Shown in pieces: positions 1 to 6,573 of a stretch of 9,467 nucleotides of DNA; position 1 is the stretch's first letter; every line of letters begins with the position of its first letter. The stretch is from assembly GCA_031283515.1 (NCBI GenBank), contig JAITBS010000384.1:1-9467 (forward strand), read 5' to 3'. A program made the position numbers and the translations under genes. The notes under the pieces are model-generated. The model ran no database searches. It was given only the letters and a program-made list of their open reading frames with translations, and was not told where the DNA came from. The DNA comes from Planctomycetaceae bacterium. Its GTDB lineage: Bacteria > Planctomycetota > Planctomycetia > Pirellulales > Thermoguttaceae.

Positions 1-1502
1 GCCCATAATGATGTATAACTTACTACGGTTGGAGTTTCGAGGTAGTAACTTGCGTTTCTGTTAATACCGTGCGAATATCCATTGGGATCGGCGAAAATCG
101 AATTAATGCTTATCTGACCGGTGGTTGAAGTGCTGGTATAATAATACTCAAAAGTGTTTGCCGTATAATCACTTGATGTGTGATTGACAACAGTTCCGGC
201 GTTGTTATTCGTAATATAATTTTTCACATAACTTCCGCCGGTTGGAGTTGCCCATGTTTCACTTAAAAGTGTAACAGTCGGGTCATATTCCAGTTTTGCT
301 TTCACTTTTTGTCCGACAACAACGGTATTATCTGTACTTTGCGTATCGCTTGTACTTGTATGTTTAAACCCGCCTTGACCGGCAAACTGTACTTGTACTT
401 CCGCCCAAGCAATATGAACATTCAGATCAACATACATATCATCAACCGTAAATCGAAACGTAAAATCACGGTCAATACTTGAGTCGCTGTTTTCCAGGTT
501 TTCCGGTTTCTGCCATTGGAACTCCCTCCCATCATACTCGGAATCGGTACAACCAAAAACGCCGTCACTCCAAAACGTAATATTCCAGTAATTCCCTGGT
601 TCAAGAATCTCAATACTCCATTCATATCCTTCATACATACCAATATCCCCGTCAATGTTGGCTCTGACATTCGCAATACCGTTATTCCCCTGAAAAACAT
701 AAGCCGTATCGTTAATAACCGTCGGTATCGTATCAGGATTGTAATTATGGTTCGTATAAGCCCCGCCTTCGATTGCCGCATAACAAAAATAAACATCGCC
801 ATAACTTGCTTCTGAATAAGTTTGTGTGTAACTTTCTGTAAAATTATCAGTAAGAGATGTTTGTGAAGACGTAGGCGGTTGTAATGCTTCAGAAACAAAT
901 GGTGTTGTTATTATGGATACAGTATTTACGTTGCCGGATGTAACCATAATTCCGGCATAGGACGATGTAACTGTGTTGTCAATGGATAGAAAAGAGGAAG
1001 AGGAAAAATGGGACGGAGTTTTTGTTGTTGAAATTGTTTGTTTCGTTTGCTGTGTTTGATTCAACAACAAATCGTCTCCGAATTGCTGTGTTAAGTCGTA
1101 TGTTTCTTCCGATAAGAAATTCCAAAACGAATTACTCTCATTTCCCCAAACAACATCCGTAACGGAATTATTTGAAGAATGACGTGTACCGGAACTTTGA
1201 GCAATTGTCGATAATTCATCTTCGTCGAATAGAAAATCAGCCGAAAATAGATTGTCTGTACTCAATGTATTTTGAGGTTTCTGTAAAATACTTTTAAGCG
1301 AATAAGTACCGTTTATACCATTGATTGTTCCTGACAAAATATCATCGTTTATCTGAACAGTTTTATTTTCATGATTTTCCGGTACAAAAAGCGCACCAAG
1401 AATGATACCAAGAACCGAAGAAGAAACCATTGATCGTTCTTCAAGATTCTCAAAAAAGACTCTACGCCTTTGGGTCTTGTTTTTTTCTTGATATTTTAAC
1501 AT
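1..1502 (-). CDS. Large exported planctomycetal protein, N-terminal 500 residues (3' end outside window)
   Basis: Reading leftward from the ATG at 1502-1500, the frame stays open to the window edge: 500 codons without a stop. The N-terminus is basic (QRRR, residues 11-14) and continues into FFENLEERSMV (16-26), which matches the FExLExRxLL-type N-terminal motif (Planc_extracel, PF07595) found on very large exported planctomycetal proteins. A hydrophobic stretch follows (about 26-42, SSSVLGIILGALFVP). The rest is rich in Ser, Thr, Asn and Tyr and poor in Lys, as in secreted surface proteins. Near the right end of what is visible, a segment starting VVVGQKVKAKL and closing near YYLETPTV has the look of a beta-sandwich or Ig-like module; this is inference. 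No catalytic motif was seen. There is no strong Shine-Dalgarno sequence before the ATG. It lies 191 bp behind the cyanophycinase gene on the same strand, so co-transcription is uncertain. The export class is fairly sure; the function is unknown. Confidence 0.8.
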   Translation of the reverse strand, partial: MLKYQEKNKTQRRRVFFENLEERSMVSSSVLGIILGALFVPENHENKTVQINDDILSGTINGINGTYSLKSILQKPQNTLSTDNLFSADFLFDEDELSTIAQSSGTRHSSNNSVTDVVWGNESNSFWNFLSEETYDLTQQFGDDLLLNQTQQTKQTISTTKTPSHFSSSSFLSIDNTVTSSYAGIMVTSGNVNTVSIITTPFVSEALQPPTSSQTSLTDNFTESYTQTYSEASYGDVYFCYAAIEGGAYTNHNYNPDTIPTVINDTAYVFQGNNGIANVRANIDGDIGMYEGYEWSIEILEPGNYWNITFWSDGVFGCTDSEYDGREFQWQKPENLENSDSSIDRDFTFRFTVDDMYVDLNVHIAWAEVQVQFAGQGGFKHTSTSDTQSTDNTVVVGQKVKAKLEYDPTVTLLSETWATPTGGSYVKNYITNNNAGTVVNHTSSDYTANTFEYYYTSTSTTGQISINSIFADPNGYSHGINRNASYYLETPTVVSYTSLW

Positions 1503-1612
1503 TGTTACTATTCTTTATATTATTGTTATACAAAATTTTTGATGAATAGGTCTGTTTATTCAAAAGGTAAAAGTCTTGCTATTTTTTGTAAAAATAATGG
1601 ATTGATAATGAA

Positions 1613-1674
1613 GACAGGCAGATGTTTAGCGAATCATTTACGTAACGTTTTCAGAAAAACATCTCCTGCCTGTC
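1613..1674. terminator. Long stem-loop between the cyanophycinase gene and the exported-protein gene
   Basis: GACAGGCAGATGTTT (1613-1627) pairs with AAACAT (1657-1662) plus CTGCCTGTC (1666-1674), giving 15 base pairs with a 3-nt bulge (CTC, 1663-1665) and a loop of about 29 nt. It starts 20 bp past the cyanophycinase stop codon, where a terminator or 3' stabilising structure would sit. Read in that gene's direction it is not followed by a clear U-run. Read rightward it is followed by ATTTTAATTTTTG, but no rightward gene precedes it. The structure is certain; its role as a terminator is inferred. Confidence 0.5.
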
Positions 1675-1693
1675 ATTTTAATTTTTGTACCGG

Positions 1694-3010
1694 TTATCCG
1701 GCTGGTTTTTCATTGACCGGTTCATTCTCCGGTTTGTCTTTCGGTTTCTCTTGTGGTTTTTCTTGATTGACCGAAGGATTTTCAGGGGCATTTCCTGATG
1801 GAGGATTTCCGATACCGGTTGGTGCGCCGAAACCGCCTGCTCCACGATTAAATCCGCGTCGCTCTTGCGGAATCACACGGCGTTCTTTCAGGTTGTATTT
1901 TTGCCCGTGACGAAGAACAATAAACGGCTTATACGCATCCGCACTGCCATTTGTGTAACGGACAAAAGGACGGCGAACATTTTCCGAAGGATTAACCGTT
2001 TCGGGATTACCGGCGTTCACATTAGGATTCACGTTAGTTTGATCGGCATTGTCGGGATCAATGTCGTCAGGATCAATGTTGTCGAGATTTAAGTTACCGG
2101 AATTAACATTATTGGGACTGACATTATTAGGATTTTCGTTGCTTGAATTAGCGTTATTGAAATTTGTGTTGGGAATTGTATTCGGGTAACTGTGAACAGC
2201 AACAATAGATTTGCCGACCACTTCCAATTCGTCTTTGATCACCACAACCGCCGTCGATTCGTCAATACCGAGACCGATAAGTTGCGGAGCACCTTTGACA
2301 AATTCGATGAGATCGAATTGCCGGTTACGTGCCAGAATATGCTGATCAATCACGGAATTTTTCAAAAAGGCAAGTCCTTGTGTGTGGTCGCCAACGAGAA
2401 TATCAGGCGTTTTCGTATCACCACGCCAAAGGAAGGAACCTTGAATCGACGCCCCAGCCGACGAACCGGCAATAACTCCGCCGCGAGCCAGAACATTTTG
2501 AAATTCCTGATGCGTTAATGTATTCAGGTAAGCGTCGGCAATTCGCCATTGACGACCGCCGTCGAAAAAGACTCCGGTTGCCTGTTTCAGAAATTCAAGA
2601 TTTTTTTCGTCATTGGCTTCGTGAATCGTTTTCAAATCAAGAATACGGACATTCTCTTCACCGATTTTTTCTTTCAATGAGCGAGCGGTTCCAGAACGGG
2701 TATTGAGTCCGTCACCGCCGGCATTGGTAACGACAACGAATTTCGCGCGTTCTTTACCGCCGGCAAGTTCAAGAATTTTGTCCCAGATTTCGGGTGTAAC
2801 ACCGCCGCCGCCAATAATCACCAATGCCCCATTTTCGGGACCGTGCCGAGTTTCCGACGTTTGAATCTTTATTGGATTCTGGGCGTAAACCGGAAATGTT
2901 GTTGTTTGAAATGTTATTGTTGCCGATAATATTACTAATAATATTGCCGGTAACACTGACCAAACAACTTTTTTCAATGTTTTTAACGTTTCTAATAAAT
3001 TGTTTTTCAT
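1694..3010 (-). CDS. Exported cyanophycinase-family peptidase (S51) with Asn/Asp-rich insert
   Basis: A 438-residue secreted serine peptidase of family S51. The characterised family members cut cyanophycin (poly-Asp backbone with Arg side chains) to beta-Asp-Arg dipeptides. A hydrophobic segment (about 15-35) ending VYAQ (41-44) is a likely signal peptide. Core motifs in order: GGGGVTPEIW (67-76); FFDGGRQWR (148-156); the nucleophile elbow GSSAGAS (182-188) with Ser184; IDQHILARNR (221-230) with His224; GIDESTAVVV (248-257) with Glu251. The spacing of Ser, His and Glu fits the cyanophycinase triad as I remember it. Between the core and its last strand lies an Asn/Asp/Pro-rich insert (about 276-345), and the C-terminus (about 384-438) is a disordered Gly-, then Pro/Lys/Glu-rich tail, so the protein is much longer than the roughly 270-residue cytosolic enzymes. 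Start: AAGGA nine bases before the ATG. It follows the symporter gene by 89 bp. Many planctomycetal S51 proteins are untested, so the substrate may be another peptide. The family call is strong, the substrate is not. Confidence 0.88.
   Translation of the reverse strand: MKNNLLETLKTLKKVVWSVLPAILLVILSATITFQTTTFPVYAQNPIKIQTSETRHGPENGALVIIGGGGVTPEIWDKILELAGGKERAKFVVVTNAGGDGLNTRSGTARSLKEKIGEENVRILDLKTIHEANDEKNLEFLKQATGVFFDGGRQWRIADAYLNTLTHQEFQNVLARGGVIAGSSAGASIQGSFLWRGDTKTPDILVGDHTQGLAFLKNSVIDQHILARNRQFDLIEFVKGAPQLIGLGIDESTAVVVIKDELEVVGKSIVAVHSYPNTIPNTNFNNANSSNENPNNVSPNNVNSGNLNLDNIDPDDIDPDNADQTNVNPNVNAGNPETVNPSENVRRPFVRYTNGSADAYKPFIVLRHGQKYNLKERRVIPQERRGFNRGAGGFGAPTGIGNPPSGNAPENPSVNQEKPQEKPKDKPENEPVNEKPAG
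1976..2185 (-). repeat. Degenerate 15-bp tandem repeat encoding an Asn/Asp-rich five-residue repeat
   Basis: Codons 276-345 of the cyanophycinase gene encode a low-complexity segment with a five-residue period, clearest at residues 296-329: NNVSP, NNVNS, GNLNL, DNIDP, DDIDP, DNADQ, TNVNP. The second position is Asn or Asp and the third is usually Val, Ile or Leu. This recalls the pentapeptide-repeat pattern A(N/D)LXX, but the first position is polar rather than small, so a flexible or ion-binding linker is as likely as a beta-helix. It sits between two folded parts of the enzyme (after AVHSYP and before the RRPFVRY strand region). Confidence 0.7.
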
Positions 3011-3018
3011 AGTATTGT

Positions 3019-3023
3019 TCCTT
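3019..3023 (-). promoter_or_regulatory. Ribosome binding site of the cyanophycinase gene
   Basis: AAGGA on the minus strand lies eight bases before the ATG at 3010. It supports this start, which also gives a complete signal peptide. Confidence 0.65.
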
Positions 3024-3064
3024 ATTGGTTAAAGGTTTGTTAAAATCGTTGCGATTTATATAAT

Positions 3065-3092
3065 TCATGTTTTTTTTTACGATAAAACATGA
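3065..3092. terminator. Perfect 9-bp stem-loop just past the symporter stop codon
   Basis: TCATGTTTT (3065-3073) pairs perfectly with AAAACATGA (3084-3092) around a 10-nt loop. It begins seven bases after the symporter stop (3102-3100) and ends 54 bases before the cyanophycinase start. In the direction of transcription no U-run follows, so full termination is doubtful. Partial termination or 3'-end protection between two operon genes would fit; this is inference. Confidence 0.35.
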
Positions 3093-3099
3093 GTTGTTT

Positions 3100-4320
3100 T
3101 TATTTTTTCGGGAGGTCAATCGGTAGGGTTTCGTTTTCGGTTTTTGCAATCATCACGGCAACGCACGTATCACCGTAAACATTAACTGCTGATCGCATCA
3201 TATCAAGAATCCGATCCACACCGATTACCAATCCGATTCCTTCCAACGGCAATCCTACGACATTGAGGATTAGGCTCATCATCACAAGTGCTGCCATTGG
3301 AACTCCTGCCGATCCGATAGCACAAAGGAGCGACGTGAACGCAATTAGTAACAATTGCAGGAAAGTCAGGGAAATTCCATAAGCCTGCGCAATGAAAATG
3401 ACCGCAACACATTCCAGTAACGCCGCTCCATCCATATTGATCGCCGAACCAAGCGGAATAGTAAAATTCGTAACTTTCGGCGAAATTCCGTCTTTGTGTT
3501 CCACTGCGTAAAGTGTTGCAGGCAACGCCGCACCGGATGAAGCGGTTGAAAACGCAGTCAAAAGCGGTGTGGACATATTTCGGAAATGTTGCCAAGGATT
3601 GACGCGAAAACCGAATCGTAACAACAACGGCAACCACACAAATGTGTGAATCGCCAGACCAATACTCACCGTCAACACGTATTTCAACATATCCGCAATC
3701 AACAGCAGGAAACCGGATGTTTCGCTGAACTGTTTCATTACAATAGCAAAAATTCCTATTGGTGCCAAAGCAATGATTTGTTTAGTAACAAAAAGGGTCA
3801 ATTTAAATCCGGATTGAAAAAAACATATCAGGAGATTTTTTTCTTCCGCCGGTAATTTCGGAACATTTAATCCTGCTAAAAAGGCAAGCAGAATCACCGG
3901 AAACGTATAATTTTTTGACAAGGCGTCAACAATATTTTTGGGAACAAATCCGATCACAATATCACGAACCGACCGGTATTCAATGGATGGTTTTACAATA
4001 CTTTCCGGTAACAATATTCCGCTTCCCGGCTGAATCAGGTTGACCAGAGCCAAACCGGTAATAATTGCAATAATCATTGTGAGGATGTAAAGTCCGATTG
4101 TTTTGAGCCCAAGTTTCCGCAAGTCGTCGCCGGTACTGATGATTCCGGAAATTCCGGTAACTATTGAGAAAAAAATAATCGGAACAATCAACATACTCAG
4201 GGCATTCATAAACATGTCGCCCAACCATGAAATATAAGGAGTTCCTTTAGGAAACAAAATTCCCGCCGCACCTCCAAAAATCAACGCAAGTAATATCTGC
4301 CAATGTAATTTTAGTTTCAT
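3100..4320 (-). CDS. Dicarboxylate/amino acid:cation symporter (glutamate/aspartate transporter family)
   Basis: A 406-residue inner-membrane secondary transporter of the DAACS/SLC1 family (GltP, DctA, GltPh, EAAT), expected to import an acidic amino acid or C4-dicarboxylate with Na+ or H+. Its length is usual for bacterial members. It shows many hydrophobic helices and the C-terminal hallmarks: HP1 loop STASSGAALPAT (258-269); TM7 NMDGA (295-299); HP2 tip GVPMAA (339-344); TM8 DMMRSAVNVYGD (373-384). By alignment with GltPh, Asp373, Arg376, Asn380 and Asp384 match D394, R397, N401 and D405, so the arginine that reads an acidic side chain is kept. Two departures: Ala299 replaces the usual Thr of NMDGT, and Met342 replaces the usual Gly at the HP2 tip. 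The segment around ECVAVIFIAQ (303-312) resembles the EAAT/ASCT branch. It starts 9 bp after the lipoprotein gene, so the two are one transcript; the cyanophycinase follows. The family is very sure, the substrate open. Confidence 0.93.
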   Translation of the reverse strand: MKLKLHWQILLALIFGGAAGILFPKGTPYISWLGDMFMNALSMLIVPIIFFSIVTGISGIISTGDDLRKLGLKTIGLYILTMIIAIITGLALVNLIQPGSGILLPESIVKPSIEYRSVRDIVIGFVPKNIVDALSKNYTFPVILLAFLAGLNVPKLPAEEKNLLICFFQSGFKLTLFVTKQIIALAPIGIFAIVMKQFSETSGFLLLIADMLKYVLTVSIGLAIHTFVWLPLLLRFGFRVNPWQHFRNMSTPLLTAFSTASSGAALPATLYAVEHKDGISPKVTNFTIPLGSAINMDGAALLECVAVIFIAQAYGISLTFLQLLLIAFTSLLCAIGSAGVPMAALVMMSLILNVVGLPLEGIGLVIGVDRILDMMRSAVNVYGDTCVAVMIAKTENETLPIDLPKK

Positions 4321-4329
4321 AAAACCACA

Positions 4330-4824
4330 TCATCCTTCGTCTGCATCAGACACAATATTTGTATCTTTTTTATTATTTTCCGGATTTCTTCTGCTACGCC
4401 TTGTTGGTGTTGGTTCATCGGGTACTGAAAGTGATGTATCAATATTAAAATCGAATTTTTGTTTTCTTTTTTTAACATCAATAATTTTTGCCCACAACTC
4501 TTTATTGTTGGCTTTCAGGACATTGGGAGGAACAACCGCCCTACCGGTTTCTGGATTTTCAATTGTTACTTTATTGGGACCGGCTTCAACTCCTTTTCGC
4601 GTGATTGAAAATTCCATTTCGTAATTTCCGTTAGCATCGGTAAATCCTTTGGAAGGTGAGCCGCCTTGTATTTGAGGAACAAAACGTATCACCATATTTT
4701 CCGGTGCCGGTTTACCGTCAATCGTGATTTTTCCCGTAATGTATCCAAATGGAATCCCAGAGGTATTACATCCGGTAAACAAAATCAGCAAAAACCCTAA
4801 TAATAAAAAAAGTTTCATTTTCAT
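4330..4824 (-). CDS. Small lipoprotein with carboxypeptidase-regulatory-like (transthyretin-like) domain
   Basis: A 164-residue predicted lipoprotein. The N-terminus MKMKLFLLLGFLLILFTGC is a lipoprotein signal peptide with lipobox FTGC and lipidation site Cys19. Residues about 27-95 (GYITGKITIDGKP, then GGSPSKGFTDANGNYEMEF, then GVEAGPNKVTIE) form the short beta-sandwich pattern of carboxypeptidase-regulatory-like proteins, a very common type of small planctomycetal lipoprotein of unknown role. The tail (about 134-164) is charged and probably disordered, with PTPTRRSRR. No enzymatic residues are visible. Two ATG codons (residues 1 and 3) are possible starts and neither has a clear Shine-Dalgarno sequence. 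The stop lies 9 bp before the symporter start, so it is the first gene of that transcript and may act at the cell surface with the transporter or the exported peptidase; that link is inference. Confidence 0.85.
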   Translation of the reverse strand: MKMKLFLLLGFLLILFTGCNTSGIPFGYITGKITIDGKPAPENMVIRFVPQIQGGSPSKGFTDANGNYEMEFSITRKGVEAGPNKVTIENPETGRAVVPPNVLKANNKELWAKIIDVKKRKQKFDFNIDTSLSVPDEPTPTRRSRRNPENNKKDTNIVSDADEG

Positions 4825-4946
4825 TTGAATATTGTACTAAAATCAAATAGTTTGTTTTGTATCTGTCTATTGTGTTATTTCTGTTAAGAAATTATAAAAC
4901 AGTCAATTATTTTTTGTGTAAACAATACGAAAAACCAGTATCATCT

Positions 4947-5029
4947 GCCGCTCTTTCAGGGCTATGATTTTATTATTCATAACCCGCCCCGTTGGGACGG
5001 GTTATAATTCTAACGTCCCTATCGGGGCT
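4947..5029. repeat. Three-hairpin palindromic intergenic element (REP-like)
   Basis: Three compact hairpins follow one another. First: GCTCT (4950-4954) with AGGGC (4958-4962), loop TTC. Second: ATAACCCGCCCC (4979-4990) with GGGACGGGTTAT (4994-5005), 12 bp with one mismatch and loop GTT. Third: GTCCC (5015-5019) with GGGGC (5024-5028), loop TATC. Its GC content is far above the flanking AT-rich DNA. It lies between the DUF1559 gene and the lipoprotein gene, both leftward. Series of small GC-rich hairpins of this kind occur as dispersed REP-type elements in many bacteria; dispersal here cannot be shown from one copy. The central hairpin could also end transcription of the DUF1559 gene, although no U-run follows it. 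No gene was seen in the rest of 4825-5086. Confidence 0.55.
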
Positions 5030-5086
5030 AAATGTCAAGATACCTACTGGATGAATTGCAATTACGTTATCACAATTATTTTTACG

Positions 5087-6247
5087 TTAAAAATTGGACT
5101 TAATTGGTACACCGTCATCCCGAGAACCAAGTAATTGAAACACTCCCAAAAGACCTTCTACTGCAGCGGCTTGATATTCATCAAGTGTGGGATTGGTAAT
5201 AATAGCACCAGCGGAGTCATAAAGTGGTTTATATTCAATGGTTTCAGGGACATAATGAACACTTCCATCGGCAAAAAGAAAGTTAGCTCCGCCTGGATGC
5301 ATACTGGAAAACAAACCATTTGTTGTACCGGTTCTTTCATTCAGTTTAATCCGTACAGTGGAATTGGTATGATTCATTGCACCAATGGCAACAGGTCCAG
5401 GCCAAGGATGAGCACCTCCCACTTTAGATTCACGCTCTCCATAGGCAAATGTATTACTCAATCCGTCCGTAATAGCACTAAATTCATAAGACGTATTAGC
5501 AGGAAACAAACCATTATTAACAGTTGCTCCAGTTGCGCTTGTAATACCACCACCGCTACGATAACCGCGTGAAGGTCCATAATTGGTCGGAGAAAATGCA
5601 GGACCATCTGAAGTAGGTGTGGTTGGGTAATTCCCACGTTTGGTATTTGGAAACCTCAACTCACTATCAGAGGGACAAAGATAATTGGTTATTTTGGAAT
5701 TGACCAAAATATCTTTTGAACCGGGTAACACTAAATCTTCATACGAACGCTCAATCGTTATCCGTGAAACACCGACTTGGTCGTAAATACCGGTCTGTTC
5801 CACAAATGGAAGGATTAGAGCCGCTGTTCCCCAACCAGGTTGGACATTCCCTGCTCCAGCCGGATTGCTATTCAGAATACCGCCAACTTCATACGGTGAA
5901 GTAACGGCTCCTGGCGGCAATGTCCCAAGCGTGTCGTGGTAATTGTGAAGCGCAATGCCTATTTGTTTTAGGTTGTTTGTGCATTGCATTCTTCGTGCTG
6001 CCTCGCGCGCTGCCTGAACTGCGGGCAGCAGAAGTGCGATTAACAAACCAATAATCGCAATCACCACAAGAAGTTCCACCAACGTAAAACCCGGCAGAAT
6101 GTAGCGGTTCAGGACAACAGAATGACCGTTGAAAAACGACAATTCTTCTCCAGAGTGTCCCCCCCCCCCTATTTTGACAGAAAATCTCTTACCCGCGTCG
6201 AAAATTCTCAAAGTTTTCAACAACACCTTCTTCATTAACTTTTTCAT
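5087..6247 (-). CDS. DUF1559 type IV pilin-like protein with H-X9-DG motif
   Basis: A 386-residue planctomycetal pseudopilin-like protein (prepilin N-terminal methylation domain plus DUF1559). The prepilin site is PG|FTLVE (Gly53, Phe54, Glu58), followed by a hydrophobic helix (VVIAIIGLLIALLLPA) and the family signature AAREAARRMQC and NNLKQIGIALHNYHD. Near the end, HPGGANFLFADG (317-328) is the H-X9-DG processing-associated motif. Such proteins are thought to be exported and anchored or assembled by a type II secretion/type IV pilus-like system; planctomycetes carry many paralogues and their roles are unknown. Start: the ATG at 6247 has AAGGAG seven bases upstream; an in-frame ATG 36 bases further up (6283) lacks this. 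The leader is thus 53 residues, far longer than the usual 6-26, and contains an 11-G tract (6159-6169) encoding IGGGG. A TTG at 6142-6140 with GGAG five bases upstream would give an 18-residue leader and may be the true or a second start. No neighbouring pilus genes are present. Confidence 0.9.
   Translation of the reverse strand: MKKLMKKVLLKTLRIFDAGKRFSVKIGGGGHSGEELSFFNGHSVVLNRYILPGFTLVELLVVIAIIGLLIALLLPAVQAAREAARRMQCTNNLKQIGIALHNYHDTLGTLPPGAVTSPYEVGGILNSNPAGAGNVQPGWGTAALILPFVEQTGIYDQVGVSRITIERSYEDLVLPGSKDILVNSKITNYLCPSDSELRFPNTKRGNYPTTPTSDGPAFSPTNYGPSRGYRSGGGITSATGATVNNGLFPANTSYEFSAITDGLSNTFAYGERESKVGGAHPWPGPVAIGAMNHTNSTVRIKLNERTGTTNGLFSSMHPGGANFLFADGSVHYVPETIEYKPLYDSAGAIITNPTLDEYQAAAVEGLLGVFQLLGSRDDGVPIKSNF
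6159..6169 (-). repeat. Homopolymeric tract of 11 G (coding strand) in the pilin-like leader
   Basis: The plus strand has 11 consecutive C, read as 11 G in codons 27-30 of the 386-residue DUF1559 protein (GGG GGG GGG GGA). Tracts of this length are prone to slippage. A change of one or two bases would put the ATG at 6247 out of frame with the prepilin domain but would leave the TTG at 6142 in frame. Confidence 0.9.
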
Positions 6248-6254
6248 GATAAAT

Positions 6255-6260
6255 CTCCTT
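6255..6260 (-). promoter_or_regulatory. Ribosome binding site deciding the DUF1559 start
   Basis: AAGGAG on the minus strand ends seven bases before the ATG at 6247. It favours this ATG over the in-frame ATG at 6283. Confidence 0.8.
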
Positions 6261-6299
6261 AAATACTTAGTGTAAACGTACAAAACGAAACATTGTTTG

Positions 6300-6389
6300 G
6301 AATATCAGCATTCAATCCATTGCGCCGCAATGATATTCCGCGATATTTCGCAGAATAAACTCCCCGAAATATCGTATCGGAAGGAATAT
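6300..6389. repeat. Cluster of overlapping inverted repeats upstream of the DUF1559 gene
   Basis: CATTGC (6318-6323) pairs with GCAATG (6327-6332) around a GCC loop, enclosed by GAATATCA (6300-6307) and TGATATTC (6331-6338). As an alternative fold, CGATATTTCG (6341-6350) pairs perfectly with CGAAATATCG (6365-6374) around 14 nt, and outside it ATATTCC (6333-6339) pairs with GGAATAT (6383-6389). The two folds share bases 6331-6339 and so exclude each other. It lies 53-142 bp before the DUF1559 start, so it is either in the 5' leader of that transcript or in its promoter region. Confidence 0.6.
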
Positions 6390-6573
6390 ACAGCAATCAC
6401 CGTGCCGAAACAAAAATAAAAAAGAAAAAATAATAAATACGGCAAGAATTTTTGTTTGGGTCTGATTTTGTATCTTCTTGAAAAATAAGAGGTTTTGATG
6501 TTTTTCTTCTCAGAATTTTTTTTTTGAAAAAACAGAAAAAGGAAGAGAAAACATCCGAACTTCGATAATACGA

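Noticed and set aside
422..898. 158-codon minus-strand frame in the left part
   Set aside because: It is an out-of-frame shadow of the long open frame 1502 to 1, which carries a recognisable export motif and runs three times as far.
2769..3149. 126-codon minus-strand frame spanning the gap between symporter and cyanophycinase
   Set aside because: It overlaps both real genes out of frame, its product is Asn/Lys-rich low complexity, and the AAGGA site serves the ATG at 3010.
4947..5029. CRISPR array
   Set aside because: The three hairpins differ in sequence and there are no regular repeat-spacer units.
6248..6283. Upstream ATG at 6283 as the start of the DUF1559 gene
   Set aside because: No Shine-Dalgarno sequence there, while AAGGAG stands seven bases before the ATG at 6247.
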